A stretch of DNA of 64,000 nt from an uncultured Jannaschia sp. (GTDB lineage Bacteria > Pseudomonadota > Alphaproteobacteria > Rhodobacterales > Rhodobacteraceae). Position numbers and translations under genes: made by a program. The stretch covers positions 1 to 64,000 of the forward strand of contig CANLTZ010000013.1 in assembly GCA_947494145.1 (NCBI GenBank), given 5' to 3'. Below are positions 54,385 to 63,384 of the stretch, piece after piece. Positions within the stretch are counted from its first letter, which is position 1. The number at the start of each line of letters is the position of its first letter. The notes under the pieces were generated by a model, which saw only the letters and a list, made by a program, of their open reading frames with translations, was not told the origin of the DNA and did no database searches.

Positions 54385-55008
54385 TCATTTCGCAAAGGGC
54401 GCGGCATCCCCCCAGATTTCCCGCACGCGCTCGTCGCGCCCGCAGCGTTCGCGGTAGCGCAGGTAAGCCACATTCTTGGGCACGCCGACGCCCACGGATG
54501 TCACGGCCAAGCGGTCGCCGCTTTTGTAGTAATCCTGGTGGAAGTCATCGACCGGATAGAAGGCGCCTGTATCGAGGATAGGGGTGACGATTTGGCGGCC
54601 CAGTTCGGCTTCGGCGGCGGCGATGGCGTCCTGGGCGATGGCGCGCTGGCGGTCATTCTCGACGAAGATGGCCGTGGTGTATTCGTGGCCCCGGTCGCAG
54701 AATTGCCCGCCCGCATCGAACGGGTCGATGGAGCGTAGGAACATATCCACGATCTGGCGATAGGTGATGCGGCGTTCGTCGAAATCGAAGCGGACGGCTT
54801 CGATATGGTTGCCGCTGCGCAGGTAGCGCGGGTTCAATGTAGTGCCGCCCGTCAGGCCCGAGACGGCATCGCCCACGCCAGTCACGCTTTCGAAATCGGC
54901 TTCGACGCACCAGAAGCAGCCACCGGCTAGGGTCGCCGTTTCGGCCTTGGCCGCCAGCGGCGCAGCGAGTGAGAGTGCCGCGAGAACGGCGAGGCGGATC
55001 GGTGTCAT
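54385..55008 (-). CDS. msrA: Peptide-methionine (S)-S-oxide reductase, exported
   Basis: 207 aa. Signal peptide MTPIRLAVLAALSLAAPLAAKA followed by ETATLAGGCFWCVEADFESVTGV, with the GCFWC active-site motif at residues 30-34 (nucleophile Cys31). The rest follows MsrA (FCDRGHEYTTAIF, VTPILDTGAFYPVDDFHQDYY). The signal peptide makes it a periplasmic repair enzyme for oxidised methionine. Only the standard MsrA domain is present. Confidence 0.93.
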   Translation of the reverse strand: MTPIRLAVLAALSLAAPLAAKAETATLAGGCFWCVEADFESVTGVGDAVSGLTGGTTLNPRYLRSGNHIEAVRFDFDERRITYRQIVDMFLRSIDPFDAGGQFCDRGHEYTTAIFVENDRQRAIAQDAIAAAEAELGRQIVTPILDTGAFYPVDDFHQDYYKSGDRLAVTSVGVGVPKNVAYLRYRERCGRDERVREIWGDAAPFAK

Positions 55009-55161
55009 GGATGGCTCCTGATGTGGATGTCTTCCGGGGTCACAAGGTGGTGGTTTGGATGTGAGGCGCAACGCATGGGGTGGTCGCGTTTGCGTGAAGT
55101 GCCGTTTGGGAAGGGTGCGGGCCTGTCCCTTTGGCTTCGCGTGTCGGACCGTTGGATAAAT

Positions 55162-55190
55162 GAGTATTTTTGCCAGGATGAAGGGGGCGG
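55162..55190 (+). repeat. Short relative of the 'gatatttttgccaggaagaagg' repeat
   Basis: gagtatttttgccaggatgaagggggcgg matches the core of the elements at 12635 and 23360, but the flanking hairpins are missing. It lies between the msrA start and the end of the methyltransferase gene, both leftward, so it may be a worn copy. Confidence 0.55.
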
Positions 55191-55209
55191 TGGCTTTCTG
55201 GGCTTTCCG

Positions 55210-55956
55210 TTAGCGGGATGTGATCAGGCGATATCCAAAGTCCTGTGTAGCTTCTTGTAGAAGCGCGCCGTAGCGTCGACCCCATTCGCCGGTGGCGAGG
55301 TCTTGCTCTAGGCGAGCAAGCGGGGCGGAGACATCGCCGATGGCCCAGAAGGATGAGATCGCCTGGCGCACCTTCGGGTTCAGATAAGCGGCGGGTCTGC
55401 GCCAATAGGCGCATAGGAACCCGTCGGTGCAATCGTGGGGGATCGGGACTGGTGTGATGTCGACAGGGCCGAGCATAGCTGCGTAGTCCGACATCTGTGG
55501 CATTTGGGCGTCATCCAGTTTCACCAGTTCGGGGATGTAATCGGCAAGCCAGAAGCCACGATGAGCCGGGTCGAAAGTCAGGATGACGATTGGCCCTCGG
55601 CTGACGCGTCGCATTTCGCTCAGGCCCATCCGGATATCCTGCCAATGATGGACAGTCAGCGTGGCCATGGCGGCGTCGAAGCTGTCATCGTCGAAGGGCA
55701 GGTCTTCGGCGCTGGCTTTTACGACCGGGGCGGCGCCAGCAGGGCGCTGCCGGATCATCTGGGCAGATGGCTCGACGGCGGTGACATCTCGGTCATTGGG
55801 CTCGTATGACCCTGCGCCCGCGCCCACGTTTAGGACGGTGCGAGCGGGCCCCAGGCCCGCGTGGATCTGCGCCGCGATCCGAGGGTCAGGTCTGCGCAGG
55901 TCTGCGTAGTTTAGACCGATCTGGTCGTATTTGGCATCCATGTGGCTGGATACCAT
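55210..55956 (-). CDS. Class I SAM-dependent methyltransferase
   Basis: 248 aa from the ATG at 55956 (AAGG about nine bases before); an ATG five codons later is also usable. SAM-binding motif I reads VLNVGAGAGSYEP, motif II is VVKASAEDLPFDDDSFDAAM, and the motif-III region is VILTFDPAHRGFW. The family includes UbiE-like and other small-molecule methyltransferases; the substrate is not inferable. It lies 6 bases from the end of the AbrB-type membrane protein gene. Confidence 0.85.
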   Translation of the reverse strand: MVSSHMDAKYDQIGLNYADLRRPDPRIAAQIHAGLGPARTVLNVGAGAGSYEPNDRDVTAVEPSAQMIRQRPAGAAPVVKASAEDLPFDDDSFDAAMATLTVHHWQDIRMGLSEMRRVSRGPIVILTFDPAHRGFWLADYIPELVKLDDAQMPQMSDYAAMLGPVDITPVPIPHDCTDGFLCAYWRRPAAYLNPKVRQAISSFWAIGDVSAPLARLEQDLATGEWGRRYGALLQEATQDFGYRLITSR

Positions 55957-55962
55957 GGTGGG

Positions 55963-56955
55963 CTAGCCTTGCCCAAGGCGCAGCCATCGGAAAACCAGGG
56001 GTGCGCAGGTGATCACGATGACGATGCGGGCCAGGTGGTGCATGACGACATAGGTGACGTCAGCGCCGGCCACGATGGCCATGACGGTCATTTCCGCTTG
56101 GCCCCCCGGCGAAAACGCCAGGATCGCATCGAGGGAGGAGGCGAGACCCATCAGGTAGACAGCCTCTGCAAAGACAGCGGCGATGGCGGCCAGGATCAGC
56201 CCGTGGCCCAGACCGGCGATCAGGATGCGGCGGACCTCGGCCATGGTGATGCCGGAATATTTCACACCCACGACCATGCCGATGAAGAATTGCGCGACCT
56301 GGATGGCCTCGGCCGGGGGGCGGTTTTCGATGATGCCGCCCAAGGCCAGGGCGCCCGCCAAGATCATAGGGCCTAGGATGGAGGCGCCGAAGAGGCCGAC
56401 GCGCTTCGCGATTTGCCAGCCAGCCAGGCCCGCCACGGCCATGATCAGAAGCTCCGCCCAGCCATAGGCGGTGACCGGCGCGCCGGGGGCGCCCGTCAGA
56501 TCGATGCCGTAGGCCAGCGTTAGGATAGCAGGGACGATGGTGACGATCAGCAGGACGCGGGTGGCGTGCAGAAGCGATAGCGCACGGGCATTGCCGCCTG
56601 CTTCTTCGCCGAACGCCAGCATGTCTTGCAGGCCACCCGGCATGGCGGCGTAAAAGGCGGTGGGCGCGTCGAAGCCGCAGATGCGGCGCAGGTAGGGGTA
56701 GCCTGCAACGCCGGAGACGATCAGGAAGAGTGGCGCCAGCACCAGGCTGAGCGCCATGGACGGAAGCTGGCCGATCAGGGCGGGAGAGAGAGAGGCGCCG
56801 ACCGCCACGCCCAGGACAGTGCGCATGGCGTCGGTCAGCGTCGTCCAGGTCGCCAGCTTGACGCCCAGAAGCGCCGCGAAAAGCGACGCAAAGAGCGGCC
56901 CAAGAAGGAAGGGCAACGGCAGCGACAGGGCGCGGAACACCACCACACCCGCCAC
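55963..56955 (-). CDS. AbrB family membrane protein
   Basis: 330 aa with about ten hydrophobic segments. Two related halves each carry a PLP-LLGP start: SLPLPFLLGPLFASL at the N-terminus and a later VGLFGASILGPMILAGAL; GGLQDMLAFGEEAGGN is the inter-repeat signature. This is the AbrB duplication family (TIGR03082), of unknown function. The true start is uncertain: the visible one is GTG at 56955, but the first hydrophobic segment seems to begin further upstream, near the argG end, so the gene may begin within it. Confidence 0.8.
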   Translation of the reverse strand: MAGVVVFRALSLPLPFLLGPLFASLFAALLGVKLATWTTLTDAMRTVLGVAVGASLSPALIGQLPSMALSLVLAPLFLIVSGVAGYPYLRRICGFDAPTAFYAAMPGGLQDMLAFGEEAGGNARALSLLHATRVLLIVTIVPAILTLAYGIDLTGAPGAPVTAYGWAELLIMAVAGLAGWQIAKRVGLFGASILGPMILAGALALGGIIENRPPAEAIQVAQFFIGMVVGVKYSGITMAEVRRILIAGLGHGLILAAIAAVFAEAVYLMGLASSLDAILAFSPGGQAEMTVMAIVAGADVTYVVMHHLARIVIVITCAPLVFRWLRLGQG

Positions 56956-56990
56956 ACAGATGGCGAACGTGGTGGCGAGCCGGAAGATGA

Positions 56991-58211
56991 CTAGCCCTTC
57001 ACGCGCTTGTTGCGATTGGCCACCAGTTTCAGGCGCAAGGCGTTGAGGTGGATGAAACCCTTAGCATCGCGTTGATCGTAGGCGCCCGCATCTTCTTCGA
57101 AAGTGACGTGGGCTTCCGAATAAAGGCTGTGGTCGGACCAGCGGGCCACGGTTCGGGCGCTGCCTTTGTAGAGCTTCAGGCGGACGGTGCCGGAGACGTG
57201 TTCCTGGCTTTTGTCGATCAGGGCTTGCAGCATCTCGCGTTCGGGCGAGAACCAGAAGCCGTTATAGATCAGCTCGGCATAGCGGGGCATGATGCTGTCC
57301 TTCAGATGGCCCGCGCCCGCATCGAGTGTGATCTGCTCAATGCCGCGATGGGCTTCCAGCAGCAGCGTGCCACCTGGCGTTTCGTAGATGCCGCGGGACT
57401 TCATGCCCACAAAGCGGTTTTCCACCAGATCGAGGATGCCGATGCCGTGCTTGCCCCCCAACTCGTTGAGTTTGGTCAGGACGGTGGCGGGCGACATAGG
57501 CGTGCCGTTGATGGCCACGGCATCGCCCCGCTCAAAGGTGATTTCGACCATTTCGGGCGTGTCGGGCGCCTCTTCGGGGCGGGTGATGCGTTGCAGAACG
57601 TAGTCTGGGGCTTCCTCAGCCGGGTCTTCGAGCACCTTCCCCTCGGACGAGGTGTGCAACAGGTTCGCATCGACCGAAAACGGAGCTTCGCCCCGCTTGT
57701 CTTTGGCGATAGGGATTTGGTGCTTTTCGGCGAAGTCGATCAGCTTCGTTCGGCTGGTCAGATCCCAAAGGCGCCAGGGCGCGATGACCTTGATGTCGGG
57801 GTTGAGCGCATAGGCGGCCAGTTCGAAGCGTACTTGGTCGTTGCCCTTGCCGGTGGCGCCATGGGCCACGGCGTCGGCGCCTTCTGCGGCGGCGATTTCC
57901 ACCAGCCGCTTGGAAATGAGGGGGCGCGCGATGGAGGTGCCGAGCAGGTAGAGACCTTCGTAAAGTGCATTGGCGCGGAACATGGGGAAGACGAAATCGC
58001 GGGTGAATTCTTCGCGCAGGTCTTCGATATGGATGGACGTGGCGCCCATCATCTCGGCCTTCTTGCGGGCGGGTTCCAATTCTTCGCCTTGGCCCAGATC
58101 GGCGGTGAAGGTCACGACCTCGCAGCCGTATTCCGTTTGCAGCCACTTCAGGATGATCGAGGTATCCAACCCGCCAGAATAGGCGAGTACGACTTTCTTG
58201 GGCGCGTCCAT
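56991..58211 (-). CDS. argG: Argininosuccinate synthase
   Basis: 406 aa. ATP-pyrophosphatase motif [18 protein letters not shown] near residues 6-24, then [21 protein letters not shown] and a [13 protein letters not shown] substrate loop. The enzyme joins citrulline and aspartate in arginine synthesis. It starts a leftward set ending with the AbrB-type gene and, after a small gap, the methyltransferase. It is divergent from the membrane protein gene at 58342. Confidence 0.97.
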   Translation of the reverse strand: MDAPKKVVLAYSGGLDTSIILKWLQTEYGCEVVTFTADLGQGEELEPARKKAEMMGATSIHIEDLREEFTRDFVFPMFRANALYEGLYLLGTSIARPLISKRLVEIAAAEGADAVAHGATGKGNDQVRFELAAYALNPDIKVIAPWRLWDLTSRTKLIDFAEKHQIPIAKDKRGEAPFSVDANLLHTSSEGKVLEDPAEEAPDYVLQRITRPEEAPDTPEMVEITFERGDAVAINGTPMSPATVLTKLNELGGKHGIGILDLVENRFVGMKSRGIYETPGGTLLLEAHRGIEQITLDAGAGHLKDSIMPRYAELIYNGFWFSPEREMLQALIDKSQEHVSGTVRLKLYKGSARTVARWSDHSLYSEAHVTFEEDAGAYDQRDAKGFIHLNALRLKLVANRNKRVKG

Positions 58212-58341
58212 GTTCCCTCCGGCATATTTGGGTCGGGGTTAGGCCCGTTCGGCGCCACCCGCAAGCCCGTGGCGCCCGCCTGCGTTGACGGCACTGGGGC
58301 GCCGCCTTACGGCTGAGCCACCCAACCCCGGAGGATGTGTC

Positions 58342-59100
58342 ATGCTCGGCTGGAAGCTGTTCCTGCGCGCGATCAACCTGATCTTGGACAATCTGGGCGC
58401 GGCCCTTCGGATCAGCGCGCTGCCTTACGGCATCGCCGCGGCGGTGGCGATTTGGGTTGCCGTCAGTTGGCCGGAATATATCGGCGTGGTGCAGTTCGAC
58501 CCCGAAGACCCGCCGCCTGCTGATTTCGCCCTGGCCAAACTGGTTGAACTCATGGTCGCGCTGATCGCCTACCTCTGGGTTGCCGTGGGCTGGCACCGCT
58601 ATGTGTTGTTGGAGGAGGGCGGCTATGGCTGGGTTCCCCCGTTCCGCGGCGATCTGGTTTTGGGCTATCTTGGGCGATCATTGTTGGTGGGGCTGGCGGT
58701 GGTTGTCATCATGTTGGCGGTTGCGACGATGATCATCGTTTTGCTGGCCCCAATCTTTGGGGCGGCCATGCAGACATTCGCCTATGCGGTCGCGTTCTTT
58801 GTCGCGATGATTCTTTTCTACCGGTTGGGCGTCGTGCTGCCCGCGGGGGCGGTGGGGCGCCGCATGACCTTTGGCGAAGCCATGGGCGTGACCCAGGGCC
58901 ATTCGCGCACTGCCGCATTGCTGGCGCTGCTCACGCTTGCGTTTTCTCAGCTGTTGCAGCTGCCCACGTCGCTGGATGGTGGCGGCGGGGCGATCACGGT
59001 GGTCTACCAAGTGGTGGTGCAATGGATCGGCCTGATGCTGGCGGTGGGAACCCTGACCGCGCTTTACGGCGTGGTGGTGGAGAAGCGGCCCGTTGACTGA
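58342..59100 (+). CDS. Hypothetical multi-pass membrane protein
   Basis: 252 aa from ATG at 58342, behind GGAGGATGTGTC. About five hydrophobic segments: LRISALPYGIAAAVAIWVAV near residue 20, then LMVALIAYLWVAVGW, LVGLAVVVIMLAVATMIIVLLAPI, TFAYAVAFFVAMILF and IGLMLAVGTLTALYGVVV. The N-terminal FLRAINLILDNLGAALRIS and central HRYVLLEEGG are found in alphaproteobacterial membrane proteins of unknown role. It overlaps ilvA by eight bases, which suggests coupled expression. Confidence 0.75.
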   Translation: MLGWKLFLRAINLILDNLGAALRISALPYGIAAAVAIWVAVSWPEYIGVVQFDPEDPPPADFALAKLVELMVALIAYLWVAVGWHRYVLLEEGGYGWVPPFRGDLVLGYLGRSLLVGLAVVVIMLAVATMIIVLLAPIFGAAMQTFAYAVAFFVAMILFYRLGVVLPAGAVGRRMTFGEAMGVTQGHSRTAALLALLTLAFSQLLQLPTSLDGGGGAITVVYQVVVQWIGLMLAVGTLTALYGVVVEKRPVD

Positions 59101-60325
59101 TTTCGTAGCCCGGGCCGAGGCCGCCGCCCAAGCCATGCGCGCGCTGTTCGCGCCCACACCGTGTCAGCGCAACGATTACCTGTCGGACCGGTTCGGAGCC
59201 GATATCTGGCTCAAGCGCGAAGACTTGACGCCTGTCCGATCTTACAAGTTGCGTGGCGCGTTCAATGCGATGCGCAAGATGGATGGCGGGCGCGTGGCCT
59301 GCGCATCGGCGGGCAATCATGCCCAAGGGGTGGCCTGGATGTGCCGCCATCTGGGGGTCGAGGGCGTTATTTTCATGCCGGTCACGACGCCTGGGCAGAA
59401 GGTGGACAAGACGCGGCTATTCGGCGGGGAGCGGGTGGATATTCGGCTCGTGGGCGACTTCTTCGACGACACGTTGGCGGCGGCGCAGGCCTTTTGCGCT
59501 GAGACGGGGACGCGATTTCTGTCGCCCTTCGACGATGACGACGTGATCGAAGGGCAGGCCTCGGTTGCCGTCGAAATGGTGGAGCAGATGGACGGGTTGC
59601 CCGACCTGATTGTGATGCCGGTCGGCGGTGGCGGGCTTTCGGCGGGGATGCTGGCCTATCTGCGGGCCCGCGGGACAGTGCCGGAGATGCGCTATGTAGA
59701 GCCTTTGGGCGGGGCCAGCTTGTCGGCGGCCTTGGCGGCCGGGCATCCAGTGAAGTTGGAGAGCCTCGACAACTTTGTCGATGGCGCCGCGGTCGCACGG
59801 ATCGGGGATCGCCCCTTCGATGTGCTGCGCCAGGTGCCGCCGCAGCATGTTCTGCGAGTCCCGGAGAACCGGATCTGCATCACCATTCAAGAGCTTCTAA
59901 ACACCGAGGGCGTGGTGTTGGAGCCTGCGGGGGCCCTGTCCATCGATGCGCTCCGTGATTTGGGGCCCGAAATTTCGGGGCGGCGGGTCGTTTGCGTGGC
60001 AACGGGCGGCAATTTCGATTTCGAGCGATTGCCGGATGTGAAAGAGCGAGCGATGCGGTTTGCGGGGCTGAAAAAGTACTTCGTGCTGCGTATGCCACAG
60101 CGACCCGGTGCCTTGCGCGACTTTCTGGAGATATTGGGACCCGATGATGACATCGCACGGTTTGAGTATCTTAAGAAATCAGCGCGGAATTTTGGGACCG
60201 TTTTGATCGGGATTGAGACGTCTGAACCCGCTGCGTTCGCCAGGCTAGAGGCGCGCATGGGGGAGTTGGGCTTCTCGTGGCGCGATTTGACGGGCGACCC
60301 GATGCTGGGCGAGTTGGTCATCTAG
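59093..60325 (+). CDS. ilvA: Threonine ammonia-lyase (deaminase)
   Basis: 410 aa from a TTG start at 59093 (the only codon that fits the family N-terminus and overlaps the preceding stop). Catalytic PLP Lys is Lys52 in VRSYKLRGAFNAM; SAGNHAQGVAWMC and PVGGGGLSAGML follow. A C-terminal ACT-like regulatory part (about residues 325-410) with FVLRMPQRPGALRDFLEILG makes it the biosynthetic type feedback-inhibited by isoleucine. It makes 2-oxobutanoate. Confidence 0.93.
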   Translation: MTDFVARAEAAAQAMRALFAPTPCQRNDYLSDRFGADIWLKREDLTPVRSYKLRGAFNAMRKMDGGRVACASAGNHAQGVAWMCRHLGVEGVIFMPVTTPGQKVDKTRLFGGERVDIRLVGDFFDDTLAAAQAFCAETGTRFLSPFDDDDVIEGQASVAVEMVEQMDGLPDLIVMPVGGGGLSAGMLAYLRARGTVPEMRYVEPLGGASLSAALAAGHPVKLESLDNFVDGAAVARIGDRPFDVLRQVPPQHVLRVPENRICITIQELLNTEGVVLEPAGALSIDALRDLGPEISGRRVVCVATGGNFDFERLPDVKERAMRFAGLKKYFVLRMPQRPGALRDFLEILGPDDDIARFEYLKKSARNFGTVLIGIETSEPAAFARLEARMGELGFSWRDLTGDPMLGELVI

Positions 60326-60477
60326 CTTAATTGGTAGGTGGTTCTGTCTTGGTCGCTGCACGTATCCCGGTGCTTAGGTTGTCCTGCTGGTGAAGCTGAA
60401 TTCGCTTCGTCATGGGAGGGCTTTGTTGTCGTCGCGTTGCCGATTGTCCGAGTCTTTGTGCGCGGACCCTGCTTAAG

Positions 60478-60504
60478 CCCGCTGAATGCCGGGCCTTCAG
60501 CGGG
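60478..60504. terminator. Hairpin between convergent ilvA and Hpt genes
   Basis: Perfect nine-base stem: cccgctgaa (60478-60486) pairs with ttcagcggg (60496-60504) around a nine-base loop. It lies in the space between two convergent genes and could end transcription of either. There is no T-run, so intrinsic termination is less certain than at 40651 or 44108. Confidence 0.45.
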
Positions 60505-60513
60505 GTCGGAACT

Positions 60514-60831
60514 TCAAACGGTCATCAACCCTTCTTCCAGTTGGGCGCGGGTGCGGTTGATCAGTTCGACCATATGCGCGACTTCGATGTCTTCGCCGCG
60601 ATTTGACTTTGCCTCGGCTTCTTCGGCCAGCAGTGCGATGCCACGCAGCCCGATATTGAGCGCACCACTCCGCAGGAAGTGCATGGCGCGTGAAACTTCT
60701 TCCGGTGGCAAGCCTTCTGCCAATCGGTCTACGGTCAGCATAGCTTCGTCGAGAAAGACAGCGGCAATAACCTGCACGTCTTCCAAGCCGATTTCGGCTG
60801 CCAATTCATTAATGCGCGTCTTGTCAATCAT
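60514..60831 (-). CDS. Hpt domain protein (histidine phosphotransfer)
   Basis: 105 aa, all-helical. Phosphoacceptor-type motif AMHFLRSGALNIGLRGI near residue 50 with the His followed at +3 by Arg and then S/G-A-L-N-x-G (matches HxLKGxxxxxG in modified form). The flanking helix LDEAMLTVDRLAEGL is typical. Alone, it can act as a phosphorelay shuttle. It faces, across about 130 bases, a response regulator fused to a PP2C phosphatase, its likely partner. No histidine kinase is nearby. Confidence 0.75.
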   Translation of the reverse strand: MIDKTRINELAAEIGLEDVQVIAAVFLDEAMLTVDRLAEGLPPEEVSRAMHFLRSGALNIGLRGIALLAEEAEAKSNRGEDIEVAHMVELINRTRAQLEEGLMTV

Positions 60832-60958
60832 GTCCTCTTGTCGCGTGGCGGCGTGAAGGAAGTGTAAACTCCACCCATCGGAATGGGCTCAATTTGAACG
60901 TTCATTCCCTGTTAAAGATCGGCTGGTCATAAGCGGGAATTATGTTCGGAATCATGCC

Positions 60959-62242
60959 GTGAAACATGTACGCCCGCAGGAAGTGGAACTGCCTCGCCCG
61001 CAAGCCCGATTACAGGTGCTTGTGGTCGATGACAGCGCCGCGCAGCGCCAATTGTTGAAGTCTGTCTTGGGCCGCATGGGGCTTGATGTGATTGCCGTCG
61101 AAGGTGCGGCGCAGGCCCTGCATCTTTGCATGTCAGATGAAGGCGCAGACATCCGCATGGTGCTGAGTGATTGGCAGATGCCGGGCATGGATGGACCGGA
61201 TTTCTGTCGTGCCTTTCGGCAATTGGCGCGCGATGACTATGCCTATTTCATCTTGATGACGTCGGAAACAGATCGATCCGTCAAGGCGCGCGGGCTTGAG
61301 GCGGGGGCCGACGACTTCGTTACAAGGCCGCTCGACATGGCCGAGCTGCGGGCACGTATCAAGACGGGGCAGCGCATCTTGGATATGCAGGAAGCGTTGT
61401 TGCATCGAAATCATGAAGTGCGAACAACGCTGGCGGATCTGACCGCACTACACGATGCGCTCAACCGCGATCTGGCCGAAGCACGGGGTTTGCAGCGGGC
61501 ATTTTTGCCGCCACGAAAACTTCGCATGGAGGGAAGTGAGCTATTTCTGCGGCTCGTCACATCTGGCCAGATCGGCGGTGATCTGGTGGGCTATTTTCCG
61601 ATTTCCGACCACCAAATTGCGCTCTATTCCGTTGATGTGTCGGGACATGGAATCGCGTCTGCATTGCTAACCGGACGCCTTGCTGGCCTTTTTTCCTGGA
61701 CCTCGCGCCGTGCGAATATCGCATTTCGAGACGACGGATGTACGGTCGACCCGCCGGATTGTGTCATGACGCGGCTTAACGAGTTCATGCTGCAAGACCT
61801 AACATCTGACATCTACTTTACGGCTGCACTTGCCTATGTCGATACGCGGACCGGACGGGTCGATTTTTGTCAGGCGGGCCACCCGCATCCCTTGATCCGC
61901 CGGGCGTCGGGGGAGGTGGAGAGGGTGGGCAACGGCGGCATGCCGGTCGGTTTGATTCCCGAGGCGCAATTTGAGTGTCATAGGGCGACACTGCGCCCCG
62001 GGGATTGTCTGCTGGCCTATTCGGATGGTCTTACGGAATGCGTCGACACTTGGGGCGAGATGCTGGACGAAGAGGGGTTGATGACGTTGCTATCGACCGC
62101 ACCTGCCGGCACCGAGGACGCCGTCGCCCATATCGAAGCCGCCTTGCGAGACCACGTGGGCATACAGGATTTCGAGGACGACATCTCGATGCTCTGCTAC
62201 CGGTTTGACCATCCGGGTCTAGCGATGGAGCTTCGTGAATGA
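60959..62242 (+). CDS. Response regulator fused to a PP2C (SpoIIE/RsbU-type) phosphatase
   Basis: 427 aa from GTG at 60959. Receiver domain (about residues 18-140) with phospho-Asp in VLSDWQMPGMDG and downstream TSE and RPLDMAELRARI. A coiled linker with repeated LHDALNRDLAEARGLQRAF (about 165-185) leads to a PP2C-type phosphatase: GGDLVGYFPISDHQIALYSVDVSGHGIASALLTGRLAG, with metal-binding Asp residues. Such fusions dephosphorylate anti-anti-sigma proteins to control stress or other sigma factors. No anti-sigma gene is within view. The start codon is weak, so a later one is possible. Confidence 0.88.
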   Translation: MKHVRPQEVELPRPQARLQVLVVDDSAAQRQLLKSVLGRMGLDVIAVEGAAQALHLCMSDEGADIRMVLSDWQMPGMDGPDFCRAFRQLARDDYAYFILMTSETDRSVKARGLEAGADDFVTRPLDMAELRARIKTGQRILDMQEALLHRNHEVRTTLADLTALHDALNRDLAEARGLQRAFLPPRKLRMEGSELFLRLVTSGQIGGDLVGYFPISDHQIALYSVDVSGHGIASALLTGRLAGLFSWTSRRANIAFRDDGCTVDPPDCVMTRLNEFMLQDLTSDIYFTAALAYVDTRTGRVDFCQAGHPHPLIRRASGEVERVGNGGMPVGLIPEAQFECHRATLRPGDCLLAYSDGLTECVDTWGEMLDEEGLMTLLSTAPAGTEDAVAHIEAALRDHVGIQDFEDDISMLCYRFDHPGLAMELRE

Positions 62243-62792
62243 CGCTGGGAACATGTGGCGCGGGATGAGGTGAGTGCGTCATGGGTTCTGGCGCCACTTT
62301 AGGGTCAGGGAAGAGTGCGGGTTTCCTCTGCCAGTTCTGGAACGCGTATTTGGGTCGCCAAGGAGGGCCACGAAGGTGACATGCCGACCGATTTTGACTT
62401 GCCTCAGCGGGTGCAAGATCGGACCGACCTAAGGTCAGCGGCTTGTTGTTCTGATACGGTGTCGAGGGCCTTCTGAACAAACTTGCCAGCGCCAGCTCGA
62501 CCATGCGGAACAGATTTTTCGTCAGTTTTCTTTTCAGTATGGCCGGTCGCTCGGCCGGACTGCCTTCAGGCGCCTGGCCCCGTTCTCGCCCGGTCATAGC
62601 CGCGTCCAATATTGACGCGCCTATTTCTCCAAGCGGACGGGAAACGGGCGTTAGGACCAGGAAACTTCAAGAGCCTGCCCCACGTTCCCGAGCCTGCATG
62701 ACCCATGGCCAAGCCGTCGCCCCCATGTCGTCAGATGTTGGAACTTGCGGTCGCGCGTCCTGACGTCATCCCCGGGGGCGAACGTGCCAGCG
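62243..62792. other. Gene-free region between phosphatase and NUDIX genes
   Basis: About 550 bases. Short frames on both strands (up to 86 codons on the plus strand at 62503-62763) lack family signatures, ribosome sites or normal composition. A T-rich stretch (cagatttttcgtcagttttcttttcag at about 62510-62537) stands out from the surrounding GC-rich sequence. No tRNA or insertion sequence end was recognised. It may be decayed coding sequence. Confidence 0.4.
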
Positions 62793-63266
62793 TCACAGAT
62801 GATGCCGAACCGCATCCCGCAGAAAACGCCGGTCGCCCGGATTGCCAAGGGTCTTCATCGCCTCAACCGGGCTTGCCCAGAAGGCGCGATGCCCCGGCTC
62901 CAGCGGTGGGCCGCGGCGAAGACCCGGCTGCGCCAGGTAGATATGGCAGATCTTCTCGGCGTGGATGGCGTATTCAGGCATCCAGACGAAGCGGCGGAAC
63001 GCGCCAAGTCGGGGGCCGACAATGCAGCTATAGCCCGTTTCCTCGAACACCTCACGGGCCAAGGCCGTGCGAGGCGATTCGCCAGGGTCGATGCCGCCGC
63101 CCGGCAGTTGGATGTCAGGCTCGGGTGCGGTTTGCTCGGTCAAAAGAATGCGTCTGGCGCGCATCAATATGGCATAAGCACCCGGTCGAGAACGATATTT
63201 TTGGCCTGCCAAACGTCTGCCGCCGATCGTCGGAATCACTGCCCTGCCCCCTTGCCCCATGCGCAT
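62793..63266 (-). CDS. NUDIX hydrolase
   Basis: 157 aa from ATG at 63266 (ATG two codons later also possible). Complete NUDIX box GGGIDPGESPRTALAREVFEETGYSC at about residues 58-83 (G-x5-E-x7-REUxEExGU). The substrate loop is general and the specific nucleotide or dinucleotide cannot be predicted. It is divergent from the hslO gene, 118 bases apart. Confidence 0.9.
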   Translation of the reverse strand: MRMGQGGRAVIPTIGGRRLAGQKYRSRPGAYAILMRARRILLTEQTAPEPDIQLPGGGIDPGESPRTALAREVFEETGYSCIVGPRLGAFRRFVWMPEYAIHAEKICHIYLAQPGLRRGPPLEPGHRAFWASPVEAMKTLGNPGDRRFLRDAVRHHL

Positions 63267-63384
63267 ACCTGACCTGCGGCCACCGCCGACTTGCGTCCCA
63301 TGGCACGGCGCCTATCTAGGGGGCAAAGAATGCTGGCCCGGGGTGGTTTTCAACACGCGGGCCGCGAAGCCAAGGAATCCCGCC

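Noticed and set aside
57048-58316. 422-codon plus-strand frame opposite argG
   Set aside because: Shadow of argG in the third-position-GC frame; no ribosome-binding site and no recognised domain, while argG shows all its motifs.
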